Shown one piece after another: positions 1-6,812 of a stretch of 37,795 nt of DNA. The position numbers and the translations under genes were made by a program. Source of the stretch: JBBDRW01 sp040905265 (lineage in GTDB: Bacteria; Bacteroidota; Rhodothermia; Balneolales; Balneolaceae); the NCBI GenBank assembly GCA_040905265.1, contig JBBDRW010000086.1, positions 1-37,795 of the forward strand. The letters are read 5' to 3'. Numbering within the stretch: position 1 is the stretch's first letter; every line of letters begins with the position of its first letter. A model generated the notes under the pieces. The model searched no databases. It was not told the origin of the DNA and saw only the letters and a program-made list of their open reading frames with translations.

Positions 1-139
1 GCAGCCACTCTTTATCATAGGAAAAACTCCATGCCAGATGTCCACGCGCCTCTTGTGCGGATAAGAGACCCATCTTTACCGGACCTTCAATACTTCTCCA
101 GTCTGCGTATACAAGAATATCTGTTTTTTTGCCGGCCAT
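1..139 (-). CDS. hipA: HipA-like toxin kinase, N-terminal part only (runs off the left edge)
   Basis: Only about 46 residues are in the window. They begin MAGKKTDILVYADW and continue through a GPVKMGLL segment, which resembles the N-subdomain 1 that opens HipA Ser/Thr kinases (a short beta-rich segment before the kinase core). No catalytic residue is visible. The ATG lies two bases after the stop codon of the upstream HTH gene, the gene order expected of a hipB-hipA toxin-antitoxin operon. In known HipA proteins the kinase phosphorylates a substrate such as an aminoacyl-tRNA synthetase and the HTH partner neutralises it. Assignment rests on the HTH neighbour plus this short N-terminus. A short stand-alone HipA N-terminal protein followed by a separate kinase gene is also possible. 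Confidence 0.7.
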   Translation of the reverse strand, partial: MAGKKTDILVYADWRSIEGPVKMGLLSAQEARGHLAWSFSYDKEWL

Positions 140-141
140 GG

Positions 142-426
142 TTACAGATCCATATCCTGAAGTTTACGTCCAAACTCATCATCGGCCGCCAGTTTTAAAA
201 AATCCTCATGGAGATTCAATGCCCGAAGAACATTGAAGTAAGCCCCGATGGCAACACTGGGTTTACCACGTTCAATATAATAGAGAGTGGTGCGATCGAT
301 ATTCGCCCGTTCCGCTACTTGTGTGGTCGTCAGTTTTCTGCGCTTTCGGGCCAGTTTGATGTTTTCGCCTACTTGCTCGAGAATATGCTGATGCTGTGGA
401 AAGAGACGCTGTTTTTTTGACTTCAT
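142..426 (-). CDS. hipB: HipB-like XRE-family antitoxin/repressor
   Basis: A 94-residue HTH protein. An XRE/Cro helix-turn-helix occupies about residues 18-72; the recognition part is TTTQVAERANIDRTTLYYIERG followed in the family-typical way by a helix with a small-residue turn (here split as TTTQVAERANIDR and TTLYYIERG). Family role: DNA-binding antitoxin that represses its own operon and binds the downstream kinase. It is two bases upstream of the hipA-like start, so the two genes are surely co-transcribed. Upstream sit two 16-bp inverted repeats and a plausible promoter (431-477), which fits autoregulation. The short tail after the HTH (residues 75-94) is acidic. The start is the ATG at 426; no Shine-Dalgarno is evident. 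Confidence 0.85.
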   Translation of the reverse strand: MKSKKQRLFPQHQHILEQVGENIKLARKRRKLTTTQVAERANIDRTTLYYIERGKPSVAIGAYFNVLRALNLHEDFLKLAADDEFGRKLQDMDL

Positions 427-430
427 AATT

Positions 431-446
431 GTTGATTACTTTCAAC
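431..446. promoter_or_regulatory. Operator-like inverted repeat, proximal copy (hipB promoter)
   Basis: GTTGATTACTTTCAAC: 5-bp arms GTTGA/TCAAC around six bases. It lies five bases before the hipB start codon and would cover the predicted transcription start. An identical-armed copy is at 462-477, with a centre-to-centre distance of 31 bp (about three helical turns). Confidence 0.65.
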
Positions 447-447
447 A

Positions 448-476
448 AAAATAGAAAATACGTTGATAATATTCAA
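448..476 (-). promoter_or_regulatory. Putative hipBA promoter
   Basis: On the minus strand TTGAAT (476-471) and TATTTT (453-448) are separated by exactly 17 bases. Each matches four of six positions of the sigma-70 consensus. The start point would fall near 441, giving a leader of about 15 bases. The distal operator covers the -35 and the proximal operator covers the start site. This is inference from spacing and context. Confidence 0.45.
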
Positions 477-477
477 C
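462..477. promoter_or_regulatory. Operator-like inverted repeat, distal copy (hipB promoter)
   Basis: GTTGATAATATTCAAC: the same GTTGA-N6-TCAAC architecture as 431-446. Overlaps the candidate -35 hexamer. Confidence 0.65.
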
Positions 478-582
478 ATTTATTCCCGGATAGACTCGGT
501 AGTATTTATATTTCCTTTCCTGAGACGGAGAATAAGGGGCTATACCGTCAATCAGGAAGTGACCGCGTTTGAACATTTCTGT

Positions 583-939
583 TCAATATCGGACATAAAT
601 TCCCCCAGAAACAGGCTCTCTTAACCAGGAATGCTGAACTTTACAGTTGGAACGGTTATTGTAGTCTTTCAGGTAAAAGACTACACCCTTTAATGTATGA
701 TCCAGGATCGTGACTGTTGAATAGGTTTCACCAAAAAGTGGATATTCAATCGTTCTTGGTTCTGTACCTGTTTTGTCCACAGTTTCTTCATTCCCTGCTG
801 GAAGGGTGTATGCTGCCACTTCAATGAGGTAACGATTTCTGCCCAGTTTGTTCTTGTTTAATTCAAGAGGCAAGGTGTAGCACCGTTTGATTTGTACGAT
901 ATCTTTTAGCACCTGTGTCAAGTGGTCGAAATCGAACAC
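583..939 (-). CDS. Hypothetical protein of about 118 residues (uncertain)
   Basis: I do not recognise this protein. From a GTG at 939 it encodes 118 residues with no signal peptide or transmembrane segment, rich in short beta-prone stretches (YLIEVAAYTL, YSTVTILDHTL, GVVFYLKDY), as in a small beta-domain. An in-frame stop lies five codons upstream of the GTG, so the reading frame is closed. Codon choice looks plausible for coding (mixed third positions, no rare-codon runs), but there is no obvious ribosome-binding site and no operon partner: it stands between the hip promoter and the orphan ABC ATPase. It could be a genuine lineage-specific gene or the remnant of a larger one. Confidence 0.35.
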   Translation of the reverse strand: MFDFDHLTQVLKDIVQIKRCYTLPLELNKNKLGRNRYLIEVAAYTLPAGNEETVDKTGTEPRTIEYPLFGETYSTVTILDHTLKGVVFYLKDYNNRSNCKVQHSWLREPVSGGIYVRY

Positions 940-1083
940 CAGATGTCCGAATCAGGTCAAATTTTCAATTTATGTGTGTATTTACAGCGAACAGAAGCCA
1001 GTTTCAATTTTGGCTTGTTATTTGAAGTAAAAGGGCAGTACATAGTGGCAACGTGAACATGCAACATCCAATGATCAGCAACC

Positions 1084-1782
1084 ATGATCCGACTCACTAA
1101 CATCGACAAATACATTGACAAGCGATTCAACCGTACATTCATCCTGAAAGGGATCGACCTGGAGATTGACGAAGGGGAGTTCATCACTGTAATGGGGCCG
1201 AGTGGCGCGGGTAAGTCGACGTTGCTAAACATCCTCGGATTTTTGGATGATGCGTCGGATGGTGAGTATCTTTTTTTGGGTGATCCGGTTCACAATTTGA
1301 GTGAGAAGCAGAAATCGGAGTATCACAGGAGCTATATCGGGTTTGTATTCCAGGCGTACCACCTGATCGATGAGATGACGGTCTATGAAAATATCGAGAT
1401 GCCGCTCCTCTACCGGAAGGTGAAGGGGAGCCGGCGCAAAGCGATGGTGGCCGAGATGCTGGACAAGTTCAATATTGTGGCGAAAAAGGATCTTTTTCCG
1501 AGTCAGCTGTCGGGAGGACAGCAACAGGTTGTGGGGGTAGCACGGGCGATCATCGGGAGCCCGAAGCTGCTGCTGGCCGACGAGCCGACCGGCAACCTCC
1601 ACTCCGAACAGAGCGAGGAGATCATGGAGATTTTCAAGAAACTGAATGAAGAGGGAGTGACGATTATACAGGTCACTCATTCGGAGAAGATGGCTTCTTA
1701 TGGAAATCGTGTTATCAACCTGAAAGATGGAGCTGTAGTGAAGGAAAATCCCTATAAAGGCCGGGCTGACACCCGCTCATAA
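1084..1782 (+). CDS. ABC transporter ATP-binding protein, LolD/MacB type (orphan)
   Basis: A 232-residue ATPase subunit of the family that powers LolCDE, FtsEX and MacB-type (mechanotransmission) exporters. In order: Walker A GPSGAGKST (about residues 38-46), Q-loop FVFQAYHL (about 92), signature LSGGQQQ (about 142), Walker B LLLADEP with D-loop GNLHS (about 161-173) and H-loop VTHSEK. The residues after the signature are VVGVARA, where RVAIARA is usual in the family; the catalytic residues themselves are intact. No permease gene adjoins it: a tag gene converges five bases after its stop. A permease/adaptor/TolC set lacking an ATPase lies at 27.1-31.6 kb in this window and is a candidate partner. 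Start is ATG; no clear Shine-Dalgarno. Confidence 0.9.
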   Translation: MIRLTNIDKYIDKRFNRTFILKGIDLEIDEGEFITVMGPSGAGKSTLLNILGFLDDASDGEYLFLGDPVHNLSEKQKSEYHRSYIGFVFQAYHLIDEMTVYENIEMPLLYRKVKGSRRKAMVAEMLDKFNIVAKKDLFPSQLSGGQQQVVGVARAIIGSPKLLLADEPTGNLHSEQSEEIMEIFKKLNEEGVTIIQVTHSEKMASYGNRVINLKDGAVVKENPYKGRADTRS

Positions 1783-1787
1783 ACAGT

Positions 1788-2363
1788 TCAATGAAGTACC
1801 TCTTCATATCTGAAACAGCCGATCAGGTGGTCGTTCACCATTCCGGTTGCCTGCATATGGGCATAACAGATCGTAGAGCCGACAAATTTGAACCCGTCTT
1901 TTTTTAACTGCTTGCTCATCCGGTCGGACTGTTCTGTTTTGGCCGGGAGTTCCGAAAGTGATTGGAAATGGTTTACCAACGGCTTTCCATCCGTAAACTG
2001 CCACATATAGTCACTGAAATCTCGGCCCGACTCTACGATTTTCAGAAATGCCTGTGCGTTGGAGACGGTCGATTCCACCTTGAGCCGGTTCCGGATAATG
2101 GCAGGGTTTTGCAGTAGCGACTCAATCTTTTCGCTGCCGTATCGGGCGATCTTCTCCGGATCAAACCTTTCAAATGCCTCCCGGTAGCCTTCCCGTTTCT
2201 TCAGGACGGTCGCCCAGCTCAGGCCCGCCTGAGCCCCTTCAAGAATCAGCATTTCGAACTGGTGAAGGTCGTTGTAGGAGGGGACTCCCCATTCTGTGTC
2301 GTGATAATGAATGTATTCAGGAAACCCGAGACACCAGGAGCAGCGGTTGGATTTGTCAGTCAT
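1788..2363 (-). CDS. tag: DNA-3-methyladenine glycosylase I
   Basis: A 191-residue base-excision repair enzyme that removes 3-methyladenine from alkylated DNA in the cytoplasm. It aligns by eye over its whole length with the E. coli enzyme (187 residues). Family features present: zinc ligands Cys8, His21, His179 and Cys183; the YHDTEWGVP segment; LEGAQAGLSW, with the catalytic-pocket acid Glu42 and Trp50; and FKFVGSTICYAHMQA near the C-terminus. It is a single-gene unit, convergent with the ABC ATPase gene (five bases between stops). Confidence 0.95.
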   Translation of the reverse strand: MTDKSNRCSWCLGFPEYIHYHDTEWGVPSYNDLHQFEMLILEGAQAGLSWATVLKKREGYREAFERFDPEKIARYGSEKIESLLQNPAIIRNRLKVESTVSNAQAFLKIVESGRDFSDYMWQFTDGKPLVNHFQSLSELPAKTEQSDRMSKQLKKDGFKFVGSTICYAHMQATGMVNDHLIGCFRYEEVLH

Positions 2364-2558
2364 TGTTGGGTTGATGGTTGGTTTACGGTGAGAGGTATTC
2401 CTGATCGGTACGATAATCGTCTCTTTCCGGGAGTTTCAATGGGTTGTTCGCGGACAGGAAAAATTCATACATTATCCGATTACTGTGAGAGCAATATCTC
2501 CCCATTAGATTCCGGAATATATTGTTTTCATACTATTTATAAATAATAAAAAAACAGT

Positions 2559-3080
2559 ATGGACCTGCGTTATCCGATTGGACATTTTAAACCGAAAGAA
2601 CCCCTCACTTCGGCCGAACGCCAGACGTTTATTGGGCAGATCGAACAGGCGCCAGACGCTTTGCGCTCTGCTGTGGAAGGGTTGACGCCTGAACAGCTTG
2701 ACACTCCGTATCGTCCGGACGGATGGACCGTCCGGCAGGTAGTGCATCATATTCCGGACAGTCATTTAAACGCGTACATACGATTCAGACTCGCACTTAC
2801 GGAGGATCTTCCAACGATCAAACCCTATGATGAGGCGAAATGGGCGGAGCTGCCTGATGCCCGTACAGCGGAAACAGGGATCTCACTCGATCTTCTGGAG
2901 GCCTTGCACAGGCGATGGGTTCTCTTGCTCAGATCGATGAGCGATCGTGAGTGCACCCGCCGCCTCAACCATCCTGAACAGGGAATAGTCACTCTCGACC
3001 GGTTTATCGGGCTTTACGCCTGGCATGGACGTCATCACATCGCTCATATTACGTCTCTGCGGGAACGAAACGGGTGGTAG
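2559..3080 (+). CDS. YfiT/BstA-type DinB-fold thiol S-transferase (putative bacillithiol transferase)
   Basis: A 173-residue four-helix DinB-superfamily protein. It opens with MDLRYPIGHF, closely like the N-terminus of B. subtilis YfiT, and keeps the metal triad: His64 in VVHHIPDSH and His156 and His160 in WHGRHHIAHI. SHLNAYIRFRLALTED and PTIKPYDE are also YfiT-like. Family knowledge: YfiT (BstA) is a metal-dependent transferase that conjugates bacillithiol to electrophiles, so the organism may make bacillithiol. The exact substrate is inference. It is a single gene; its last codons overlap a dispersed repeat element (3076-3124). Confidence 0.85.
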   Translation: MDLRYPIGHFKPKEPLTSAERQTFIGQIEQAPDALRSAVEGLTPEQLDTPYRPDGWTVRQVVHHIPDSHLNAYIRFRLALTEDLPTIKPYDEAKWAELPDARTAETGISLDLLEALHRRWVLLLRSMSDRECTRRLNHPEQGIVTLDRFIGLYAWHGRHHIAHITSLRERNGW

Positions 3081-3124
3081 CCAATTTCTTCGTCAACTTC
3101 CACATCGCATGGTTGACAGGACAC
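3076..3124 (-). repeat. Dispersed palindromic repeat, copy C
   Basis: Forty-nine bases that align without gaps to 37568-37616 at 33 of 49 positions, and whose right half (about CACATCGCATGGTTGACAGG) matches 36521-36545 at 20 of 25 positions. It begins inside the stop codon region of the thiol-transferase gene. Function unknown; a REP- or MITE-like element is suggested. Confidence 0.6.
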
Positions 3125-3204
3125 GAGTGGAACCCGGCATATATTGTTTACAAAGCCTCCTTTATATGCATTCTGCAAGAGATACGAGCTTGTCTCTTCT
3201 GTTG

Positions 3205-3633
3205 TTATGATATTCTTCTTCGATTAAAGAAGAGCTGATCCAGAGAGTACCGTCCGGCTCCGGTAAAGAAGAGAGTCACGAATGCGATCAGAAAGAAGAG
3301 CGGCAACTCTTGTCGTGAAAATGGATCGTCTCCGTGGGCAATGAACGCAATCACAGACATATTGATGATCAATGGGATCAGGGCAAACCGGGTAAGAAAA
3401 CCGGCCATCAGTAACAATGCACAGAAAAACTCTGCAAAGGTTACGAGAAACAGAGACACTTCAGGTCCCAGCCCGATCGGGTCGCCAAAACCAAAGTTTC
3501 CATCCAAAATCCGCATCAGTTTCGGATAACCGTGGGTCATGATCAGTGCAGCGGCACCGATCCGGAGTACCAGAATTGACAGGTCGGCAGGGATGAATTC
3601 ATGAATGCGGGTGGAGAGTAGCTTCTTCGTCAT
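3205..3633 (-). CDS. DoxX family membrane protein
   Basis: A 142-residue inner-membrane protein with four hydrophobic segments (about residues 18-40, 58-80, 83-100 and 110-128), the DoxX/YphA arrangement. The first segment carries the family-typical LRIGAAALIMTHGYPKLM and the second EFFCALLLMAGFLTRFA. DoxX proteins have been linked to thiol-redox or quinone-related membrane functions, but the reaction of this one cannot be read from sequence. It is convergent with the BstA-like gene, separated by about 120 bases that contain repeat copy C. Confidence 0.85.
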   Translation of the reverse strand: MTKKLLSTRIHEFIPADLSILVLRIGAAALIMTHGYPKLMRILDGNFGFGDPIGLGPEVSLFLVTFAEFFCALLLMAGFLTRFALIPLIINMSVIAFIAHGDDPFSRQELPLFFLIAFVTLFFTGAGRYSLDQLFFNRRRIS

Positions 3634-4027
3634 AAAAGGATTCTATTTGAGGACAGTTTTATTGGATGTATGATGACCGGTCTTTTGTCGGGCACTTACT
3701 ACTTGTCTGCTGGAATTTGCTGTCTGTACAAGATGGTATTTTTTCTACTCTGCTACTGTAAAACAGTGATAAACTAACGGTAATAATCGTTGATATCAAT
3801 TCTTACTTGAAATGAAAGGTCCGAACGCAAACGCTATGGAGTCACGGTGTTTGCTTTCACCGATCCCTTGTCCCCTTTCATCTATTCCCTCTTGCCTATC
3901 CTCTCTCACCTTGTTCCCTCAAAAAAACACCCCGGCCTCAATGAAGAGACCGGGGCGCACAGGAAACAAAACTGACAATTACCGAAAAGGTAAAGGGCAG
4001 CTCGTTCTTGGAACGATTCCTGATTGG
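3634..4027. other. Intergenic stretch of 394 bases with one terminator
   Basis: Apart from the terminator at 3921-3955 I see no gene. The + strand is strikingly pyrimidine-rich at 3855-3920 (runs of C, CT and CCT). A + strand open frame here has no coding character: it crosses the terminator and runs antisense into the porin gene. Confidence 0.5.
3921..3955 (-). terminator. Rho-independent terminator of the amt-porin unit
   Basis: Read on the minus strand: CCCCGGTCTC, a six-base loop, GAGGCCGGGG (one G-U pair in an otherwise complete 10-bp stem), then TG and seven Ts. It lies about 70 bases after the stop of the beta-barrel gene at 4028. Confidence 0.85.
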
Positions 4028-4711
4028 TTAGAAGCTGATGCCAAAGAGCATGTGAGCATTTTCATGATACGGGTTCACGACGAGGCTGGTCGAGAGGCCC
4101 AGTGAGAATGCGTCTGTGATCTCCAGATCTTTGGCTCCACTGATTCCGAGGTTTACAATACCGGCACCATCTGTTGCGTACATAGCGGCTTCGGATGGAG
4201 TAAACCCTAAAAAGAAGCTGAGAGGATCTGCGTCATACCCCAGTTCCACATAGACTGAGTTGTCGTCATCACCCTGAACGAACATTCCGGCAAAAACCGA
4301 GACCGGGAATGCATCGGTACCTCCGTATCCGGCTCCCAGTTCTATGAAGTGAGCATCACTGTCAAACCAGGTTTCACTTCCGCCCATGTGATGGGTTGGA
4401 AATGTGTAGTCCGTGGCATAGAGTGAGAAACTCCCGGCATCCGTGTCGAATGTATAGGAAGCCCAGATATCCAGCTCGGTACCGGCCGGGTTGCCATTTG
4501 TTGCATATGCGCCCCAAAAGCCAAATTCCAGGCCACCGGCGGTAAAGGTAAGTGCCGGTTGAATACTTGGGGAGTCTCCGAAGTCAAAGCCTCTCCATAC
4601 GTACCGGCTCATGACATCCACACCCAGGTCTACCTGGGCTTTTACTTCACCGGCTACAAAAAAGAGTCCGATGATTGCAAGGGTTGTTATTTTGAAGTAG
4701 TTCTTATTCAT
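4028..4711 (-). CDS. TorF/Gcw_chp-type outer-membrane beta-barrel protein
   Basis: A 227-residue predicted outer-membrane protein. Signal peptide MNKNYFKITTLAIIGLFFVAGEVKAQ, cut near residue 26 (written here only to identify the start: positively charged, then about 14 hydrophobic residues, then a KAQ end). The mature part begins with alternating strands and the segment SRYVWRGFDFGDSPS, typical of the Gcw_chp/TorF putative porin family. Further amphipathic strands continue to a C-terminal HMLFGISF ending in Phe, the usual signal for outer-membrane assembly. It lies 104 bases downstream of the ammonium transporter, in the same direction and before a strong terminator, so co-transcription is likely and a role in outer-membrane passage of a nitrogen source is a reasonable inference. 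Specificity is unknown. Confidence 0.8.
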   Translation of the reverse strand: MNKNYFKITTLAIIGLFFVAGEVKAQVDLGVDVMSRYVWRGFDFGDSPSIQPALTFTAGGLEFGFWGAYATNGNPAGTELDIWASYTFDTDAGSFSLYATDYTFPTHHMGGSETWFDSDAHFIELGAGYGGTDAFPVSVFAGMFVQGDDDNSVYVELGYDADPLSFFLGFTPSEAAMYATDGAGIVNLGISGAKDLEITDAFSLGLSTSLVVNPYHENAHMLFGISF

Positions 4712-4777
4712 ACTGTTATCTCAATGGTTGGGTTATAGAGTGTATGTGAGTGAATAATGTTGGTTGGCATTTGGATA

Positions 4778-4799
4778 GCCCGGGCAGTTGTACCCGGGC
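4778..4799. other. Intercistronic hairpin between amt and the porin gene
   Basis: GCCCGGG (4778-4784) and CCCGGGC (4793-4799) form a perfect 7-bp GC stem around eight bases. There is no T-tract on either side, so it is more likely an mRNA-stability or processing hairpin than a full terminator. Confidence 0.5.
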
Positions 4800-4815
4800 A
4801 GATCCATGCCAGTGG

Positions 4816-6273
4816 TTATTCAGCTTTTTTAGAAGCTGGTGAAAAGACGGTATCAATTCCTGCAAAGTAGGGGTAGGCAACGTTGCCGTGTTCGGAGAGG
4901 TCAAGCCCTTCTCCTTCAACTTTACTGGAGACCCGGACTCCCATGATCGCTTTGATTGCGCCAAAGACGACGATGGAAAAGACAAAGGTAGCTGCCAGTA
5001 CCGCAGTTGTTCCGATCAGCTGCGTCCAGAAACTTGCGCCTGAATAGAAGATTCCAACCGCAACTGTTCCCCAGACACCGCAGACTCCGTGAACCGAGAT
5101 TGCGCCGACCGGATCGTCAATTCTGAGTTTGTCAAACATAGTGATGGCAAAGACAACCAGAAGTCCTGCAACACCGCCTACAACGACAGCTCCCAGCGGC
5201 GAGATGACATCCGCCCCCGCCGTAATCCCGACGAGTCCGGCAAGAATACCATTCAGGGCCATCGGCGCGTCCAGATGCTTCATGACGAGCTGTGTCGCAA
5301 CCATAGAGGTAAGGGCTCCTGCTGCAGCAGCCAGCGCTGTTGTCACAAATACATAGGAGACATCAGCCGGGCTTGCACTCAATACAGATCCCCCGTTAAA
5401 ACCGAACCAGCCGAACCAGAGGAGAAATACACCAACGGTAGCCAGCGGAATGCTGTGTCCGGGTATCATCCCGATTTTGCCATCTTCATACTTTCCTTTC
5501 CGGGCGCCCAGTAAGATGACACATGCAAGGCCTGCAGCACCACCTACTCCGTGAACCAGGGTTGAACCGGCAAAGTCATGGAATCCGAGGGAACTCAACC
5601 AGCCTCCTCCCCATACCCAGCTGCCGGTAATGGGATACGAAATGGAGACAAGCAGAACTCCGAAGATCATAAAAGCGGATAACTTGATTCGGCCTGTCAC
5701 ACAACCGGAGACAATGGTTGCAGCCGTTGCAGCAAACATCGCCTGGAAGATGAAGTCAGACCAGATGGTCATATCCATCCCATATCCGGGAGTTAACATT
5801 CCGACGGGATCGGAAGCGTCGAAACCAATTCCAAAGCCCCCAAATCCAATAATTCCGTTAAAATCACCCGGATACATGATCTGGAACCCGACAAATGCGT
5901 ACGTCAGAATCCCGGCTGTCAGTATAAATACGTTTTTATAGATGACGTTTACCGAGTTCTTCGCCTGGGTTAGCCCGCTCTCTACAGAGGCAAAGCCGAG
6001 GTGCATGATCAATACCAGCACGGAAGCGATCAGTATCCAGAGGTTGTCGATGATAAACTTGATATAGTCCGTTGTAGCTTCAAATTCTTCTATAGAGCCA
6101 TATGCCTGATCTTGCGCGATGGCTGCTACAGTTGTGGTTTCCGCTACCTGTATGGTTGACTCTTCTATTACTTGTGGCTCTGTTGTGTTTGCACTAACAG
6201 CTACAAAAGCTGCAAACAGAACAAAAGCTGCAAGCCCAAGAAAAAGCACAACCGATTTCATTGTTGGTTTCAT
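4816..6273 (-). CDS. amt: Ammonium transporter (Amt family) with N-terminal signal segment
   Basis: A 485-residue inner-membrane ammonium channel/transporter. I start it at the ATG at 6273 (MKPTMKSVVLFLGLAAF) because this gives a clean signal peptide; the frame stays open 22 codons further upstream, but that part has no coding character. Order: signal peptide (to about residue 30), an acidic/Thr-rich periplasmic linker, then about eleven membrane helices. The twin pore histidines appear in STLVHGVGGAAG and ISVHGVCGVWG, with the Amt signature-like VESGLTQAKNS early and DDPVGAIS before the second His. The long C-terminal tail ends in a cytoplasmic stretch with VEGEGLDLSEHG, as in bacterial Amts. 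No glnB/glnK gene adjoins it here. Confidence 0.93.
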   Translation of the reverse strand: MKPTMKSVVLFLGLAAFVLFAAFVAVSANTTEPQVIEESTIQVAETTTVAAIAQDQAYGSIEEFEATTDYIKFIIDNLWILIASVLVLIMHLGFASVESGLTQAKNSVNVIYKNVFILTAGILTYAFVGFQIMYPGDFNGIIGFGGFGIGFDASDPVGMLTPGYGMDMTIWSDFIFQAMFAATAATIVSGCVTGRIKLSAFMIFGVLLVSISYPITGSWVWGGGWLSSLGFHDFAGSTLVHGVGGAAGLACVILLGARKGKYEDGKIGMIPGHSIPLATVGVFLLWFGWFGFNGGSVLSASPADVSYVFVTTALAAAAGALTSMVATQLVMKHLDAPMALNGILAGLVGITAGADVISPLGAVVVGGVAGLLVVFAITMFDKLRIDDPVGAISVHGVCGVWGTVAVGIFYSGASFWTQLIGTTAVLAATFVFSIVVFGAIKAIMGVRVSSKVEGEGLDLSEHGNVAYPYFAGIDTVFSPASKKAE

Positions 6274-6812
6274 AAGATGCGTTTTGGTTCCTGTTACATT
6301 GAACGCCTCTAATTTCAAGCTTAACGATCCGTTTGTCAATATTTTTTTAAGTAAAAATAATAAAACTCGTTATTTATTAAATATAAGTCAGAAAAGCGCT
6401 TTTTTAAGAAAGGAGGAAGTACTTGAAAGCGTTACCAATCGTCGGGGGAGAATTTAATTCTACCGAAACTGTACCGGATTTTGAGAGTTGAGTGAGCAAA
6501 TCAATAAAATAATTAATAGAAAATGGGCTCATGCATGATGAAAGTTTAAAGGAAATATTGGTTTCTATTATTTCCTTTAATCTGACAGGCGTTCAGGTTT
6601 TGACGTTTCCGTTGTGCAGTTATCACAGGATCGGATGGCGGGGAAAAGAGTGGAAGTCCTGGAAACTGCCCGCCCTGGGAGTTCTGCCCGGCTGTATTGG
6701 CTGCCGCAGCCGGATTCAGTTTGAACCAGAGTGTGGGGAAGGGGTTAGAGCTGGCCTGTGAGAACAGCCGGCAATGGACATCCGGGTGGTTCTATTTGTC
6801 GAATCCAGGGAC
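6274..6812. other. Intergenic stretch of 539 bases (amt upstream region)
   Basis: The left part (about 6320-6560) is AT-rich and must contain the amt promoter; I could not define convincing -35/-10 boxes. It holds the palindrome at 6392-6403. The right part (6560-6812) is GC-richer; a 76-codon + strand frame there (6531-6761) has unusual composition (many Trp, Cys and Gly), no ribosome-binding site and no recognisable domain, so I do not call it. Confidence 0.45.
6392..6403. promoter_or_regulatory. 12-bp perfect palindrome upstream of amt
   Basis: AAAAGCGCTTTT, about 120 bases upstream of the amt start in an AT-rich region. Could be an operator; the association with amt is only by position. 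Confidence 0.25.

Noticed and set aside
3812..4105. Plus-strand ORF of 97 codons
   Set aside because: It crosses the terminator at 3921-3955 and then runs antisense to the porin gene; Ser/Pro/Leu-rich from a pyrimidine-rich stretch.
6531..6761. Plus-strand ORF of 76 codons upstream of the M28 peptidase gene end
   Set aside because: No domain, odd composition, no ribosome-binding site; three frames are open in this GC-rich stretch, so the frame is not informative.
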